A stretch of 64,000 nt of DNA from Doris montereyensis (Eukaryota > Mollusca > Gastropoda > Nudibranchia > Dorididae), in NCBI GenBank assembly GCA_037039925.1, contig JAXRKP010001494.1, forward strand, positions 56,110 through 120,109, read 5' to 3'. A program made the position numbers and the translations under genes. This document shows, one piece after another, positions 13,001 through 22,619 of this stretch (the stretch's first letter is position 1; each line of letters starts with the position of its first letter). A model generated the notes under the pieces. That model was given only the letters and a program-made list of their open reading frames with translations. It ran no database searches and was not told where the DNA came from.

Positions 13001-16000
13001 CAGGCCAATCACAGTGTCAAAGGAATGCCCAACAGGCCAATCACAGTGTCAAAGGAATGCCCAACAGGCCAATCACAGTGTCAAAGGAAGGCCCAACAGG
13101 CCAATCACAGTGTCAAAGGAAGGCCCAACAGGCCAATCACAGTGTCAAAGGAAGGCCCAACAGGCCAATCACAGTGTCAAAGGAATGCCCAACAGGCCAA
13201 TCACAGTGTCAAAGGAAGGCCCAACAGGCCAATCACAGTGTCAAAGGAAGGCCCAACAGGCCAATCACAGTGTCAAAGGAAGGCCCAACAGGCCAATCAC
13301 AGTGTCAAAGGAATGCCCAACAGGCCAATCACAGTGTCAAAGGAATGCCCAACAGGCCAATCACAGTGTCAAAGGAATGCCCAACAGGCCAATCACAGTG
13401 TCAAAGGAATGCCCAACAGGCCAATCACAGTGTCAAAGGAAGGCCCAACAGGCCAATCACAGTGTCAAAGGAAGGCCCAACAGGCCAATCACAGTGTCAA
13501 AGGAAGGCCCAACAGGCCAATCACAGTGTCAAAGGAAGGCCCAACAGGCCAATCATAGTGTCAAAGGAAGGCCCAACAGGCCAATCACAGTGTCAAAGGA
13601 AGGCCCAACAGGCCAATCACAGTGTCAAAGGAAGGCCCAACAGGCCAATCACAGTGTCAAAGGAAGGCCCAACAGGCCAATCACAGTGTCAAAGGAAGGC
13701 CCAACAGGCCAATCACAGTGTCAAAGGAATGCCCAACAGGCCAATCACAGTGTCAAAGGAATGCCCAACAGGCCAATCACAGTGTCAAAGGAAGGCCCAA
13801 CAGGCCAATCACAGTGTCAAAGGAATGCCCAACAGGCCAATCACAGTGTCAAAGGAAGGCCCAACAGGCCAATCACAGTGTCAAAGGAAGGCCCAACAGG
13901 CCAATCACAGTGTCAAAGGAAGGCCCAACAGGCCAATCATAGTGAAGTTTCACTCCTGAAAACGACGGGAGGAGGTTTTACGAGCACGGCATCAGCTCAA
14001 ATGCACATCTGGCAAAGGAAGTGTACCAGAGCCTAATGAAGATACAAGATCACGATCATGTGTAAAATACCTGGACAGTGAATAGAACCATTTTCGCCAT
14101 AAACACACATGGCAAAAAAAATTAAAAGAATAAGAAGATAAAGTAAAAGAAGAAGAGGAAAAAGGAGAAAAGAGAATGAAGAAGAAGAGGAGGAGGAGGA
14201 AAGAAGAAGAAGAAGAAAAAGATCAATAAGGTCAAGAAGAAGAGGAGAAGGAAGAGCAGATGAACAAGAAGACAAAGAAGTGGAGGAAGACAAAAGATAA
14301 ATAAGAGGTGAATAATAATAATAATTAGAAGAAGAAGATCAAGAAGGAGGAGCAAATGAACAAAGAAATAGAAGAAGAGTATGAATGGAAAAAGAAGAAG
14401 AAGGAGGAGGGGGAGGAGGAGATAAAAAATGTATTACTCTCCTGCTAAAAAACAAGTGTACAACGGTTATGATACATTTTGTAAGTTACAACCACCACTC
14501 TTTTTTTAGACCCACCATAGGAAATTATACGATTTGACTTGTATTATCTTCCCTGTATTCTCTACTGTGCATTATTGTTATGACACTATTCCCATTGATG
14601 GAAGTCTCCAAACACACATCTCTACTGTGCATTATTGTTATGACACTATTCCCATTGATGGAAGTCTCCAAACACACATCTCTACTGTGCATTATTGTTA
14701 TGACACTATTCCCATTGATGGAAGTCTCCAAACACACATCTCTACTGTGCATTATTGTTATGACACTATTCGCATTGATGGAAGTCTCCAAACACACATC
14801 TCTACTGTGCATTATTGTTATGACACTATTCCCATTGATGGAAGTCTCCAAACACACATCTCTACTGTGCATTATTGTTATGACACTATTCTCATTGATG
14901 GAAGTCTCCAAACATGCATTTCTATCTCCGCCTGGCTGTTTGTAGGTAAAGGCACTGTGCTATCCGCGTAAAGCACTTCCCGACATTGACTCACTTTGAG
15001 AGATACTCTTTGCTTTTGGGCAGGATAGAGGAAATTATCTTTCCTAATGCTAAAAGCATGTTATTAAAGGAAAAACATCCTTTAACATTCAAAAGGAGGA
15101 CCATAGCGACATGAAATGCATGGTAACTTAACTAAACTTCACCTTGAAAGGTGAAAACTGTTGGCTTGAAGATATTGAAGATTGATCACGAACATTACAG
15201 AACTATACGCGTTCAGTGAACCAAAAAAGAAACACATTTTTCTTACACGGATACATGACTAAATTTGATCAATTTTATTGTTTGTGTGGTCAGATATTTA
15301 TAGAGCTGGTGCAGATGGATGTATCCTTGTCTAATACGTAGAAAACAGTATTTTGAAAAATTGCTCCATACGCAGATATCGAACTGCAACGACGACATGC
15401 ATTTCTGTATTCTTTGAACTAATTTAGTGTCCTTGGTTGACGCTTTGGAATATGACAAGGATAAAAGTGTAAACTTTAGATTGCTCTGTCAAGTTTGAAA
15501 AATCTTCCTATTTTTTATTATACTTCATTCTGCGATAATGTTAAATCCGTTTTGAATTATACACATTTTCTCCACCCATCCCTTTCACAGATCACAACTT
15601 TTCATGCCACCTCTAAGTCAAGGTCAAGTTCTACAGAGGTCGCCAGGGTGACCAGACCTGGTATTGAAGGCCACCGGGAAGATTCCTGGAACGCAGAACA
15701 GTTGGTCATACCTCCTCTGCCACCATCTTTCTTGGTTGGCTGTCGCATCATTGACATTCGCTACGTTTTGCAGGTGAGCTTTTGTGTTGGATGTTTATCA
15801 AAATGCTTTTCTATCTCAGCAGCATTAGTCTACAAAAAGATTGAGGTCAGCTGTCTGAGACTTTAAATGGAAAGCTGCAGGTCCTGAAAGTGATTTTCTA
15901 AACTACTATTCACACAGTATTTTAACAATTATTTTCTAACTTAACGGGTCCGAATTAGTGGGGAATTGTTGGATTTATTATGGTTACCATGGAAACGAGT

Positions 16001-18072
16001 GCCATCTTGAATTATAAAGAAAATAGACTAATTTCAAAATCTATCTCCTCCACCAGTTGTTGTGCTTGTCTTTTGAAATTTCATGTGTTCTCCTGAACAT
16101 TTTACCTAAAGAAAAATAGAGTTAAAATTTTGTGTGTGTTCACATTATTTGTCGATAAATAAGGAAGGAGATCAAATTGATGCTCCGAAAATGAAAACTT
16201 TGAGAAAATGGCATATTTGAAAGAAGAACATGGAAATTTGGATGGAAAAGGGGGTCCTACTTCAAAACTTTCCTGCCTAATAGGTTGGGCCGCCTTCCTC
16301 AGCCTCTTTCTCATCAACCTCTTTCTCAACTCTGACCTTCTCCTGGGTTTTCCGATGGTCAAGTTTCCTCTTCTTTTCTTTCAATTGAACCTCCAATGCA
16401 CAAAGGGTACTTCAATTTAATACTATTACTACATTCTGTTGTTGAAACAACATACAGTTTAGAGATCACAGGTTCACTTGCATAATATTACCGATTGAGC
16501 CAATGGCAGCCCATAAAAACCAACCAGCGCAAAGTGAGGTCACAGACCCAGTCACGGGACCTAGTTGTTTACTTATACTTACATGCTAGCGTAGTAATAG
16601 TGGTAGAAAACAGTACTAATGGTGGGGAAATTTCCACCGTCAAGTAGGTGATGTCCTATGACCTTGAAGTGTAGTAACATGAAGTTAGATGTAAAACAAC
16701 TAGCTTCAAAAACAGTTGAGAGTGATTTATTTATTATGTCAAGTTACCCTGAACCTAACATGAATTGCCTGAAAAGGACAATAAAGATTTATTATTAAAG
16801 AAATGCATAAATAGTCTTTCTGTTTACTTTCTTGTCATTGTTTTCTATTTCAAGTTGAATGTTGATCCATCTGGTCCAGCCCTTGACCTAGAGGTTCCTT
16901 TGGAAATCATCATAGGAACCATTCCGCTGGCATCTGTAGTACAGCAGCATCCACCAATGCAGCCCTCCACTTCTTACGGTTTTGTCGGAAGTTTTGCAGA
17001 GCCCAGTGCTCCAGGAGCAGAAGCCATGCCACAAGGCAACATGCCAAATCTCCGTGAGTTGTTTTTATACAGTCCTAACAGTTCTGTATTCTATTGTCAG
17101 GTTTATAGCGGTCGTTCTATGTAGAAGCAGTGGACACATTTTCAACTTCAAGGGATGAAACCTGCCTTAAGATAGAATATGTCCTGACTATGGCATTGGC
17201 AGACAGGTCATGATTTGTGATAGACATTACATTAATTATAGTCACCAAGATGTTGAAAAAGAGTAACACATATTTAATTTGGGACTTTACAGCTTTACAT
17301 ATTTTGGATTTTAGCTTTAATTTGCATATATGATTAAATTACTTTCCTATTGTTCTGTCTTAACCTACAGTTATTAAATCACTATATCTGTCTCAATCTA
17401 CAGTTATTATATCGATCTCTCTGTCATCTACAGTTACTATATCAATCTATCTGTCTTAATCTACAGTTATTATATAATTACATCTGTCACAATCTACAGT
17501 TATTATATCACTACATCTATCACAATCTGCACTTATTATATCACTATATCTGTCTTAATCTATAGTTATTATATCACTATATCTGTCTTAATCTACAGTT
17601 ATTATATCACTATATCTGTCTTAATCTACAGTTATTATATCAATCTATGGGTTTTAATTTACAGTTATTATATCACTACATCTTTCACAATCTCATAGTG
17701 ACGTCCACAGTTTGTCTACATGCAGTTCTGTTTACGGCGGGGAATTTCAGTTTTTCTTGTTACTCTGCTTGACTTGAATCCTAAAAATACATTTCTATTG
17801 GGGTTTTTTTTCTTCTTTCGAAGCTGGCTTTTTAAAACCTGCTTTAAAAAAACCCACCAGATTTACTACTGTTTGATGAAAATGGTTCTTATTTCCTTTT
17901 GTTTTCTTTGTTAGCTCCCCCAAGCTATGCCGAATGTGTGACTGGAAAAGTGGACATCAGAGAAGGAGATGACAATGAACATGTGCGCGGCGATTTGAAT
18001 TTTGCTCCAGCGTACACTTATTACAACTGGGGGCATCAACCTGGAATCCTTCCTCCACAGTCTGGAAAATAA
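3981..18072 (+). CDS. alpha-arrestin (ARRDC2/3-like), gene 1, seven coding exons
   Basis: Joining 3981-4098, 5000-5146, 5827-6053, 6917-7099, 15591-15773, 16855-17053 and 17915-18072 gives 1215 nt, a 404-residue protein plus TAA. Every junction is GT-AG and keeps frame. An arrestin N domain spans about residues 5-150. A C domain spans about 172-310, opening with CCLCCKSGPI (176-185) and ending near EIIIGTIPL. The tail holds PSAP (336-339) and PPSY (354-357). Alpha-arrestins are cytosolic or endosomal adaptors that bring NEDD4-family ubiquitin ligases to membrane cargo through PPxY; PSAP is the TSG101-binding late-domain type known from ARRDC1. The start MGKL is chosen because the paralog shares it and both ATGs lie just after a splice acceptor, which also implies an upstream non-coding exon. 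The family call is firm; the subfamily and cargo are inferred or unknown. Confidence 0.93.
4541..4655. repeat. satellite copies of the 37-bp unit inside gene 1 intron 1
   Basis: Three diverged copies of the 37-bp unit sit about 850 bp beyond the main array and on the other side of coding exon 1, in intron 1. Confidence 0.9.
5000..5146 (+). CDS. gene 1 coding exon 2
   Basis: The acceptor is ctcattcag and the donor gtgagt (phase 1). The exon encodes GIKLNFEGKAYVHW through NYFNQDVLLHG. Its 147 nt match exon 2 of the paralog exactly. The last codon is completed by exon 3 as Trp89. Confidence 0.93.
5147..5826 (+). other. gene 1 intron 2
   Basis: AT-rich intron of 680 bp with a short gtgtgtgt run near 5208. 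Nothing else recognised. Confidence 0.6.
5827..6053 (+). CDS. gene 1 coding exon 3
   Basis: The acceptor is ttctttacag and the donor gtttgt (phase 0); 227 nt. It encodes the conserved HTFPFQFQLP and GGIGHVRYSVKA segments of the arrestin N domain and the IDKPWKFDHKTKR stretch. It is the intact reference for the disturbed exon 3 of gene 2. Confidence 0.93.
6917..7099 (+). CDS. gene 1 coding exon 4
   Basis: The acceptor is tgttcacag and the donor gtgagt; 183 nt, phase 0 on both sides. It encodes the linker and start of the arrestin C domain, with LCCLCCKSGPITANF and ERQGYVPGEAIKLYAEIS, the standard alpha-arrestin signature. Confidence 0.94.
7301..7546. other. CpG-richer island of unknown origin in gene 1 intron 4, with TTAA at both edges
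   Basis: It begins ttaacacattgtttatgg, then GC-rich sequence with an imperfect internal duplication around tttagcgcagcagaa and tttagcacagcagaa. TTAA also occurs at 7543-7546. It could be a piggyBac-like relic, but the ends do not clearly match as inverted repeats. Confidence 0.25.
7640..8615. repeat. purine-rich GAA/GAG tract
   Basis: Nearly 1 kb of A and G on the + strand with degenerate aagaagaag, gaggagga and internal repeats. It yields spurious Leu/Phe-rich frames on the - strand. It could form triplex DNA. Confidence 0.93.
8985..11960 (-). mobile_element. non-LTR retrotransposon (endonuclease plus reverse transcriptase), decayed copy 1
   Basis: Reading the - strand from 11884 downward: an APE-type endonuclease region (DILAITETKKKG, DLNARVGN, DYIIVNSS), a linker, then reverse transcriptase with GKAPGADQVYPEMIKN, FIDLEKAFDTV and the catalytic SFADDFVLFGKS. 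A C-terminal part has VYGSETLTL and LRWFGHVNRM. The 3' end is a (GAAA)n-type tail near 8985-9006. Frameshifts separate the domains, so it is dead. Single-ORF layout and a microsatellite tail fit the RTE-like group; the clade is inferred. It is antisense within gene 1 intron 4. Confidence 0.9.
12100..12312. repeat. 66-69-bp tandem repeat, 3 copies
   Basis: The block agggttaactcccttagcct recurs at 12121, 12190 and about 12256, each followed by a gcctgcaaggcag block. It lies between the two LINE relics. Confidence 0.9.
12370..14110 (+). pseudogene. LINE ORF1 relic split by a 32-bp minisatellite
   Basis: Upstream of the array the + strand reads a coiled coil (ENQKLRKEVDTSMQVISRL, KEENKEIKDSL), then NEQYSRRNSLRVFA. 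After a frameshift it reads DIDVTHRVGRPN, up to MPNRPITV at the array edge. Downstream it resumes as NRPIIVKFHS, KRREEVLRARHQLK, HLAKEVYQSLMK and NTWTVNRTIFA. This order is typical of ORF1 RNA-binding proteins of non-LTR retrotransposons. Stops and frameshifts show it is dead. It is a different element from the antisense LINE next to it. Confidence 0.8.
12722..13944. repeat. 32-bp minisatellite, about 38 copies, within the LINE ORF1 relic
   Basis: Each unit is gcccaacaggccaatcacag plus tgtcaaaggaag. Units alternate between two forms, ggaag and ggaat before gccc. No stop codon occurs on the + strand in any frame, and three units (96 bp) give one 32-residue peptide period. One unit near 12985 is irregular. 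Confidence 0.96.
14115..14430. repeat. second purine-rich GAA tract
   Basis: Degenerate gaagaagaag sequence. Its stretch 14250-14345 closely matches 8520-8612, including aagacaaaagataaataa and the aataataataat run, so the two tracts share an origin. Confidence 0.9.
14561..14920. repeat. 60-bp tandem repeat, 6 near-identical copies
   Basis: Units begin tctactgtgcattattgtta and contain cattgatggaagtctccaaa. Only single-base differences separate copies until the last, which degrades at its end. This implies recent expansion. It is in gene 1 intron 4. Confidence 0.97.
15591..15773 (+). CDS. gene 1 coding exon 5
   Basis: The acceptor is cctttcacag and the donor gtgagc; 183 nt, phase 0 on both sides. 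It encodes ITTFHATSKSRSSS through IPPLPPSFLVGCRIIDIRY in the arrestin C domain. It lies 8.5 kb from exon 4, across the repeat-filled intron 4. Confidence 0.93.
15774..16854 (+). other. gene 1 intron 5
   Basis: AT-rich intron of 1.08 kb between well-supported exons. I see no mobile element or repeat in it. Confidence 0.6.
16855..17053 (+). CDS. gene 1 coding exon 6
   Basis: The acceptor is tatttcaag and the donor gtgagt (phase 1). It encodes LNVDPSGPALDLEVPLEIII and GTIPL, the end of the arrestin C domain, then a Pro-rich tail carrying PSAP at 17002-17013. Confidence 0.93.
17002..17013 (+). other. PSAP motif codons, gene 1
   Basis: The codons CCC AGT GCT CCA encode PSAP at residues 336-339, preceded by Glu. 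This is the P(T/S)AP class bound by the TSG101 UEV domain. Binding here is inferred from the motif alone. Confidence 0.8.
17357..17690. repeat. 33-bp tandem repeat in gene 1 intron 6, about 10 copies
   Basis: Units contain cagttattatatcactatat and ctgtcttaatcta. Each unit junction reads ttaatctacag, which resembles a splice acceptor. Confidence 0.92.
17915..18072 (+). CDS. gene 1 coding exon 7 and stop
   Basis: The acceptor is tttgttag. The first codon joins exon 6 to give PPPSYAECVTGKV, with PPSY at 17917-17928. The exon continues as acidic tail, NFAPAYTYYNW, and ends LPPQSGK with TAA at 18070-18072. Confidence 0.93.
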
Positions 18073-18839
18073 ATCCATGTCAGCTTGATCCAACTGAAAG
18101 GAACTCTGGACAATGTAAACAAATCACCAATGCCTTGAGAAATTAACGCGTGTTTTTCTGTCAATCCGTCTGTTTTCATTGATAGATGGTGTAAGGAATC
18201 ATCAATTTAGATTTCCAGTTTGTAAAATGTTTTAAAAGTGTTTGAAGTAAACCATGAAAACTTTGTTAGTGTATGGGAAGGATATTTCAGGTCATGGAAA
18301 TGGCTTAATGATTTGTTTGCCTCCTGAAAGCGGACATGTTTTTACAGGGAGAAATTGTTTTTGTTTTGTTTTTCTACTGGCTGTGTTTAATCTTCGCAAT
18401 TTGTGGGTTTTGTATCATATTCACAGTTTGTACAGGGATGCAGGAACGCTGAAATATTCTAACTATGATTGTTTTGTTTTGAATTTTGAAATGTTTACCT
18501 TGAAAGATTGGAAAAAATCTCCCATTTTTTCTCACCTTAGTTGTTGAATTGAAATCTCCTGTCTTGCATAAACCTTTGCTCTTATTTGTTAATATTCTTG
18601 CAACTATTTACATTTTAATATTTTTAAGTGTTTAATTATAATGATATTGTGCCTTTGAAGCTCTCCACTTTCACATGAGAGAGTCATGTTATTCAAGTTT
18701 GTTCGTTGTGGAATACTAATCTCCCTTTTTTCCCCACCATTTTCACTCACATACTCCATCTGTTTGTTCTTCAGTTTGTTTGTGTGGCTCTCTATCTCTC
18801 TTATTGCCTGTACTGTCTCTCTATGTCTGTCTGTTGCTC

Positions 18840-18910
18840 TTTCTTTCTCTCTTTCTTTCTCTCTCTCTTTCTTTCTTTCTTTTTTTTCTTTCTTTCTTTC
18901 TTTATTTATT
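18840..18910. repeat. CT/CTTT-rich microsatellite
   Basis: Runs of tttctttc and ctctct, in the probable 3' UTR of gene 1. Confidence 0.85.
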
Positions 18911-19021
18911 TTCACTAACCTGACAAAGATATACTATTCACTTTTTTGACAAGATGAAATAGTTTATCCTTATTTGATTCAGTTTTGTATGTGTAAATGC
19001 TGAAAATGGGGGGGGGGGGGG

Positions 19022-19146
19022 GGTTGATGCTGTCGGTTGGTAGATCCTGTTTCTTTCCTTTCACTCTTTCACTCTTCTTTCATCTTGCTGTATCCTCTTA
19101 TTCGCCTTGAAATCATTGCATATGATGGACAGTTTGAATATATACA
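19022..19146. repeat. dispersed repeat, family B, copy 2
   Basis: Shares ggttggtagatcctgtttct, gccttgaaatcattgcatat and gatggacag with the copies at 1197 and 56983. It follows a 16-base G run at 19009. Confidence 0.5.
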
Positions 19147-19224
19147 TATTATATAAAATATTATACCACAAAACATGCAATATATCTCGTTGCCTGAATA
19201 GGATTTTACATCATGAAACGCCTT

Positions 19225-19560
19225 ACACTCTGCTGTTGAGTAAACTTATTTAGTCATTATTTTGGCTTATGTACATGAGGGTCAACTATTTTACTTTAAA
19301 GAATTCCTGAGTGAATGGCAGACTCAGAGAAATTGGGGTGTTGTTCCAAAAGGCAAACCTTTTTTAGGCAGCTCAGTGCTCAAAATGGCTGATGAAATCA
19401 TTAACAGTTTGAATCTACCACAAAACATGCTTTTATCATGGCACTCTGCTGTTGAGTAAACTTAGATGAGGGTCAACTGTACTTTAAATCTGAGTGAATG
19501 GCAGACTGCCGCTCAGTGCTCAAAATGGCTGATGCAAACCTTTTTTAGGCAAGAATCTGC
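19225..19560. repeat. rearranged local duplication
   Basis: Blocks ctctgctgttgagtaaactt, gagggtcaact, gagtgaatggcagact and gctcaaaatggctgatg each occur twice but with different spacing. This shows a diverged duplication with internal deletions. Confidence 0.8.
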
Positions 19561-19639
19561 CTCTAGATAGGCCTTAGAAATTAAACTTGTTCAGTACAAG
19601 AGCATTGTATTGCCCAATTTTATGTTCAATTTACTAGTC

Positions 19640-19712
19640 AGTTGAACACGTTCTGTGTTGAACAAGTCTTGTGTTGAACAAGTCCTGGGTTGAACAAGTT
19701 CTTTGTTGAACG
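19640..19712. repeat. 18-19-bp tandem repeat
   Basis: Four to five copies of gttgaacaagtcttgt and variants. Confidence 0.85.
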
Positions 19713-21574
19713 TGTCCTATGTCAACTGTCTGAATTAGTTTGGAAAGCAATGACATTTTATGAGTTTTAAAAAAATCGTATTTTATAATCAATGTAAAAT
19801 CATACAGTCTTATGTAATTGTATGTACACACATCTGGTAAAGAAAATTTACACACGTAACTATTTACAATTAATTATTTTGCTTGCTGTTAATGTGTTTT
19901 ATTTTTTTAAATATTGTTTTGTCTTTTGCTTCATTTGAACACGTTTACACTAACAGAAACGTTTAATGTTAGTAGAGAGTGTGCTTTATACATATTTTTT
20001 ACACTTTTCCTATTCTGATGTATTGTGCTGAAAATGATGTTGAATAAAGTTATTTATACACAAATAAGCAAAACAATTACACATTTACATTTTTACATGG
20101 TTAACTTGTTGTATTTTGAATGTATTTTTATTATGTCGAGTCGCTTTTAACTTAGACCAGTTGTTTACATTTATTTATTGTGATAGATCTGCCAATGTGT
20201 GGGACAAACTGAATTTCCATTCTTGAATTTGAATATCCATGATTCATTTGAAAAGAGCTGATGTGCATGATGTATCTGATAATAAACAACTATGGAAATA
20301 CGTCACTATTACAAAGCAAGATAATTTTGGTTTTTTAGACCTCAAATCTAGATCTACAGCTGAACTATTAAATAATCAATTTCCTTTGGTATATTTTGAC
20401 ACACACTTCCAAAACTTAACATGAACATTCCTGCAGATGAAAAATATTCTGATAGAAATTCAAAAGTCACAAAACGGATATGTCGAAATGACTGCTCAAT
20501 GTCAGTGGAAACGTAAAGTTACATGTGCTGGAAAACTATTGAATATGTGCATGTATGAATTAGCTGATATCTATACTTTGTTATTGCAGACATTTTTTAA
20601 CCAAAATTTTTTAAATGGCTGTGAAATACAAATGTAGTCCCATTATTTAAAACGAATAGAGATAGATGAAAATACCTGTCGGGAAAAATAAAAAGACAGA
20701 TGTACATGTGTTAGTTAATATTTTTCATGACAAGTTTGCTTACATTTACATTATTTGTAATTATGAAAAGAAATTCAATAGAGATGAGAAAAGATAATTC
20801 AATTTTTGCTCACCTTGGCTTCTGTTGTCACCGTTTTCAGTTTTATTTTGATATACAATTTATTTATACCTCATTCTACAATTAATTTTTTTTTTTTACA
20901 TTATGATTTTGTTATTTTGGGACCATAATGTTGTGTAATTGCTCATTATGCAGTCATTAGTTTGATCCATATTTCTTACTTGTTTGCTTGTTTCATGAAA
21001 AAAAATCTGTAGACACAAACTGTATGGTGACTTCTATATTTATATCATGATATCAACATGTTTGTTACAATTTATTTTAAAGCAGTAATTGTTTTTTTAT
21101 TTTTCAAGGGACCAAGTATTGTTTGGATTTATAATTATGAAAACTTTTATTGTATTATTACATCAGTGATGTATTATTATAGTGGTGGATATTCTCCCAA
21201 TCTGTTCATATTATTCTACCATGACAATGCTGAAATTTGCCTTTCTATAACGGTATTTTGGTAATGATAAGCCTGTGAAATACAAATGATTTCTTTGTTT
21301 TGTTTTGCCTCATTTTTAAGGAATACAATTTTTTTCCCAAATATGATTATGAGAAAATGTTGGTCTCTTTGTGTGGCTTTTGTTTATTTATTTTATCCTC
21401 TCAGTATTATTGCTTTGGCTTTCAATATGGATTTAGTCACATTTGGCTATAGCATTTGCTTAGTCAATCAATCAATAATAAAAGTTTAAGAATAAGACAG
21501 TCGTTAAATCTTGCCCTGCCCCCTTCCCCTACGAAATCAAATCGACCTCAGCTTAAAAGGAAGTGTCTTCTGAG

Positions 21575-21735
21575 ACCACGATTTTGGTCTCTCTAGCCAC
21601 GTTGGCTAGGGAAACTACGATAATTTGGTCTCCCTACGTGGCTAGGGAGACCACGATTTTGGTCTCCCTATGTGGCTAGGGAGACCACGATTTTGGTCTC
21701 CCTACGTGGCTAGGGGAGACCAAAATCCTAGTCTA
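21575..21735. repeat. 34-bp tandem repeat with built-in hairpin, about 4 copies
   Basis: Each unit contains gggagaccacgatttt followed by ggtctccc, an 8-bp perfect stem around an 8-base loop, joined by tacgtggcta. Confidence 0.9.
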
Positions 21736-22131
21736 CCTAGCCTCTTCTCAGATCAAAAGTAAAATCAGGAGAGAGAAAATTGCATTGTTTTTATGTTATT
21801 ATTATCCTTCCGTTTTCATCTTATCTGTCTCTCTCCATGTTGGAAGTGTGCAGAAAGACTTTTAAGTACATGTACTTGGGCTGACAACTAAATTTCACTC
21901 TTCTGCATTACCAAACACAGGGTCTTCATTTTCAGGACTGAATACATACAAGGTGTATGAGGACTGGCTTGGTGACATGTTAAAAGTTGTCGTACTTTTC
22001 AATGTCTGCTCTTTGAGTATTTTTGAAATAATTATACATGTAAATACAATTGTAGGGTTTCACTTATATTTCATCTTGATTCACCCTGTCTGAAATCAAG
22101 ATTCACCTCTTAATTCACCCTGCTGAGATCA

Positions 22132-22205
22132 AGATTCACCTCTTCAGTCACCCTGCTGAGATCACCGCATATGATGGACAAGCTAATTTTCAATGAAGCA
22201 AAGCA
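22132..22205. repeat. dispersed repeat, family B, partial copy
   Basis: ctgctgagatcaccgcatat, gatggaca and tcaatgaagcaaag match family B. Upstream, attcaccctg(..)agatcaagattcacctctt is repeated locally. Confidence 0.45.
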
Positions 22206-22495
22206 CATTCAATAATGTAGAATAAACATGCATATGAGTGGCCTTACCAGTAGCAGCAAGGCCTTCCAAGGGAACACTACCGTCTTCATGTGGATTGGAC
22301 TATTTCACTTGTATGTTAAAAATACTTTCCGTCTCAGGCAATGGCACTGTTTCCAAAGATGTTTAGATCTTGAGAAAGGCTTAACGTATATCTTCACAAT
22401 CTCAATGCAATGCAAATTCACTGAAGACTTTGGTTTTGCTGTGATGTTAGACTTGGCGGCAGTCCTTGGTAAAGGCTGTTGTTATTTTGATGGTA

Positions 22496-22618
22496 CAGTA
22501 GTCTCCGTCAAAATTCACGGGGTCCACAGGTGACAGAAAAATCTTGCATTTGAGCATGATTGTTCTCTCACCCGTGGTCCGTGCATTTTGGCAGCATGCA
22601 ATTTGGCAGAGACTACTG
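22496..22618. mobile_element. 123-bp MITE with CAGTAGTCTC termini and TA target duplication
   Basis: It starts TA-CAGTAGTCTCCGTCAAAA and ends GGCAGAGACTACTG-TA. The two halves are imperfect inverted repeats over most of the element. The TA duplication and CAGTAG ends fit the Tc1/mariner-pogo group. Too short to encode a transposase. Confidence 0.8.
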
Positions 22619-22619
22619 T

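Larger units (their letters stand above)
18073..20065 (+). other. probable 3' UTR of gene 1 with polyadenylation signal
   Basis: T- and A-rich sequence follows the stop codon. AATAAA occurs at 20043-20048 and another at 21477-21482, after which base composition changes. The region includes an 18-bp array and a dispersed repeat. The true cleavage site cannot be fixed from sequence. Confidence 0.4.

Noticed and set aside
12582..14036. A 484-residue open frame of PNRPITVSKE-type repeats that looks like a repetitive structural protein
   Set aside because: It is the 32-bp array read through; the same peptide appears in all three + frames, and the flanks are a dead LINE ORF1.
14561..14920. CRISPR-like regular array
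   Set aside because: Units are contiguous near-identical 60-bp repeats without unique spacers, in an intron of an animal gene.
20239..20637. Two short frames after gene 1
   Set aside because: No family resemblance, AT-rich, close to the likely 3' end of gene 1; chance frames are expected.
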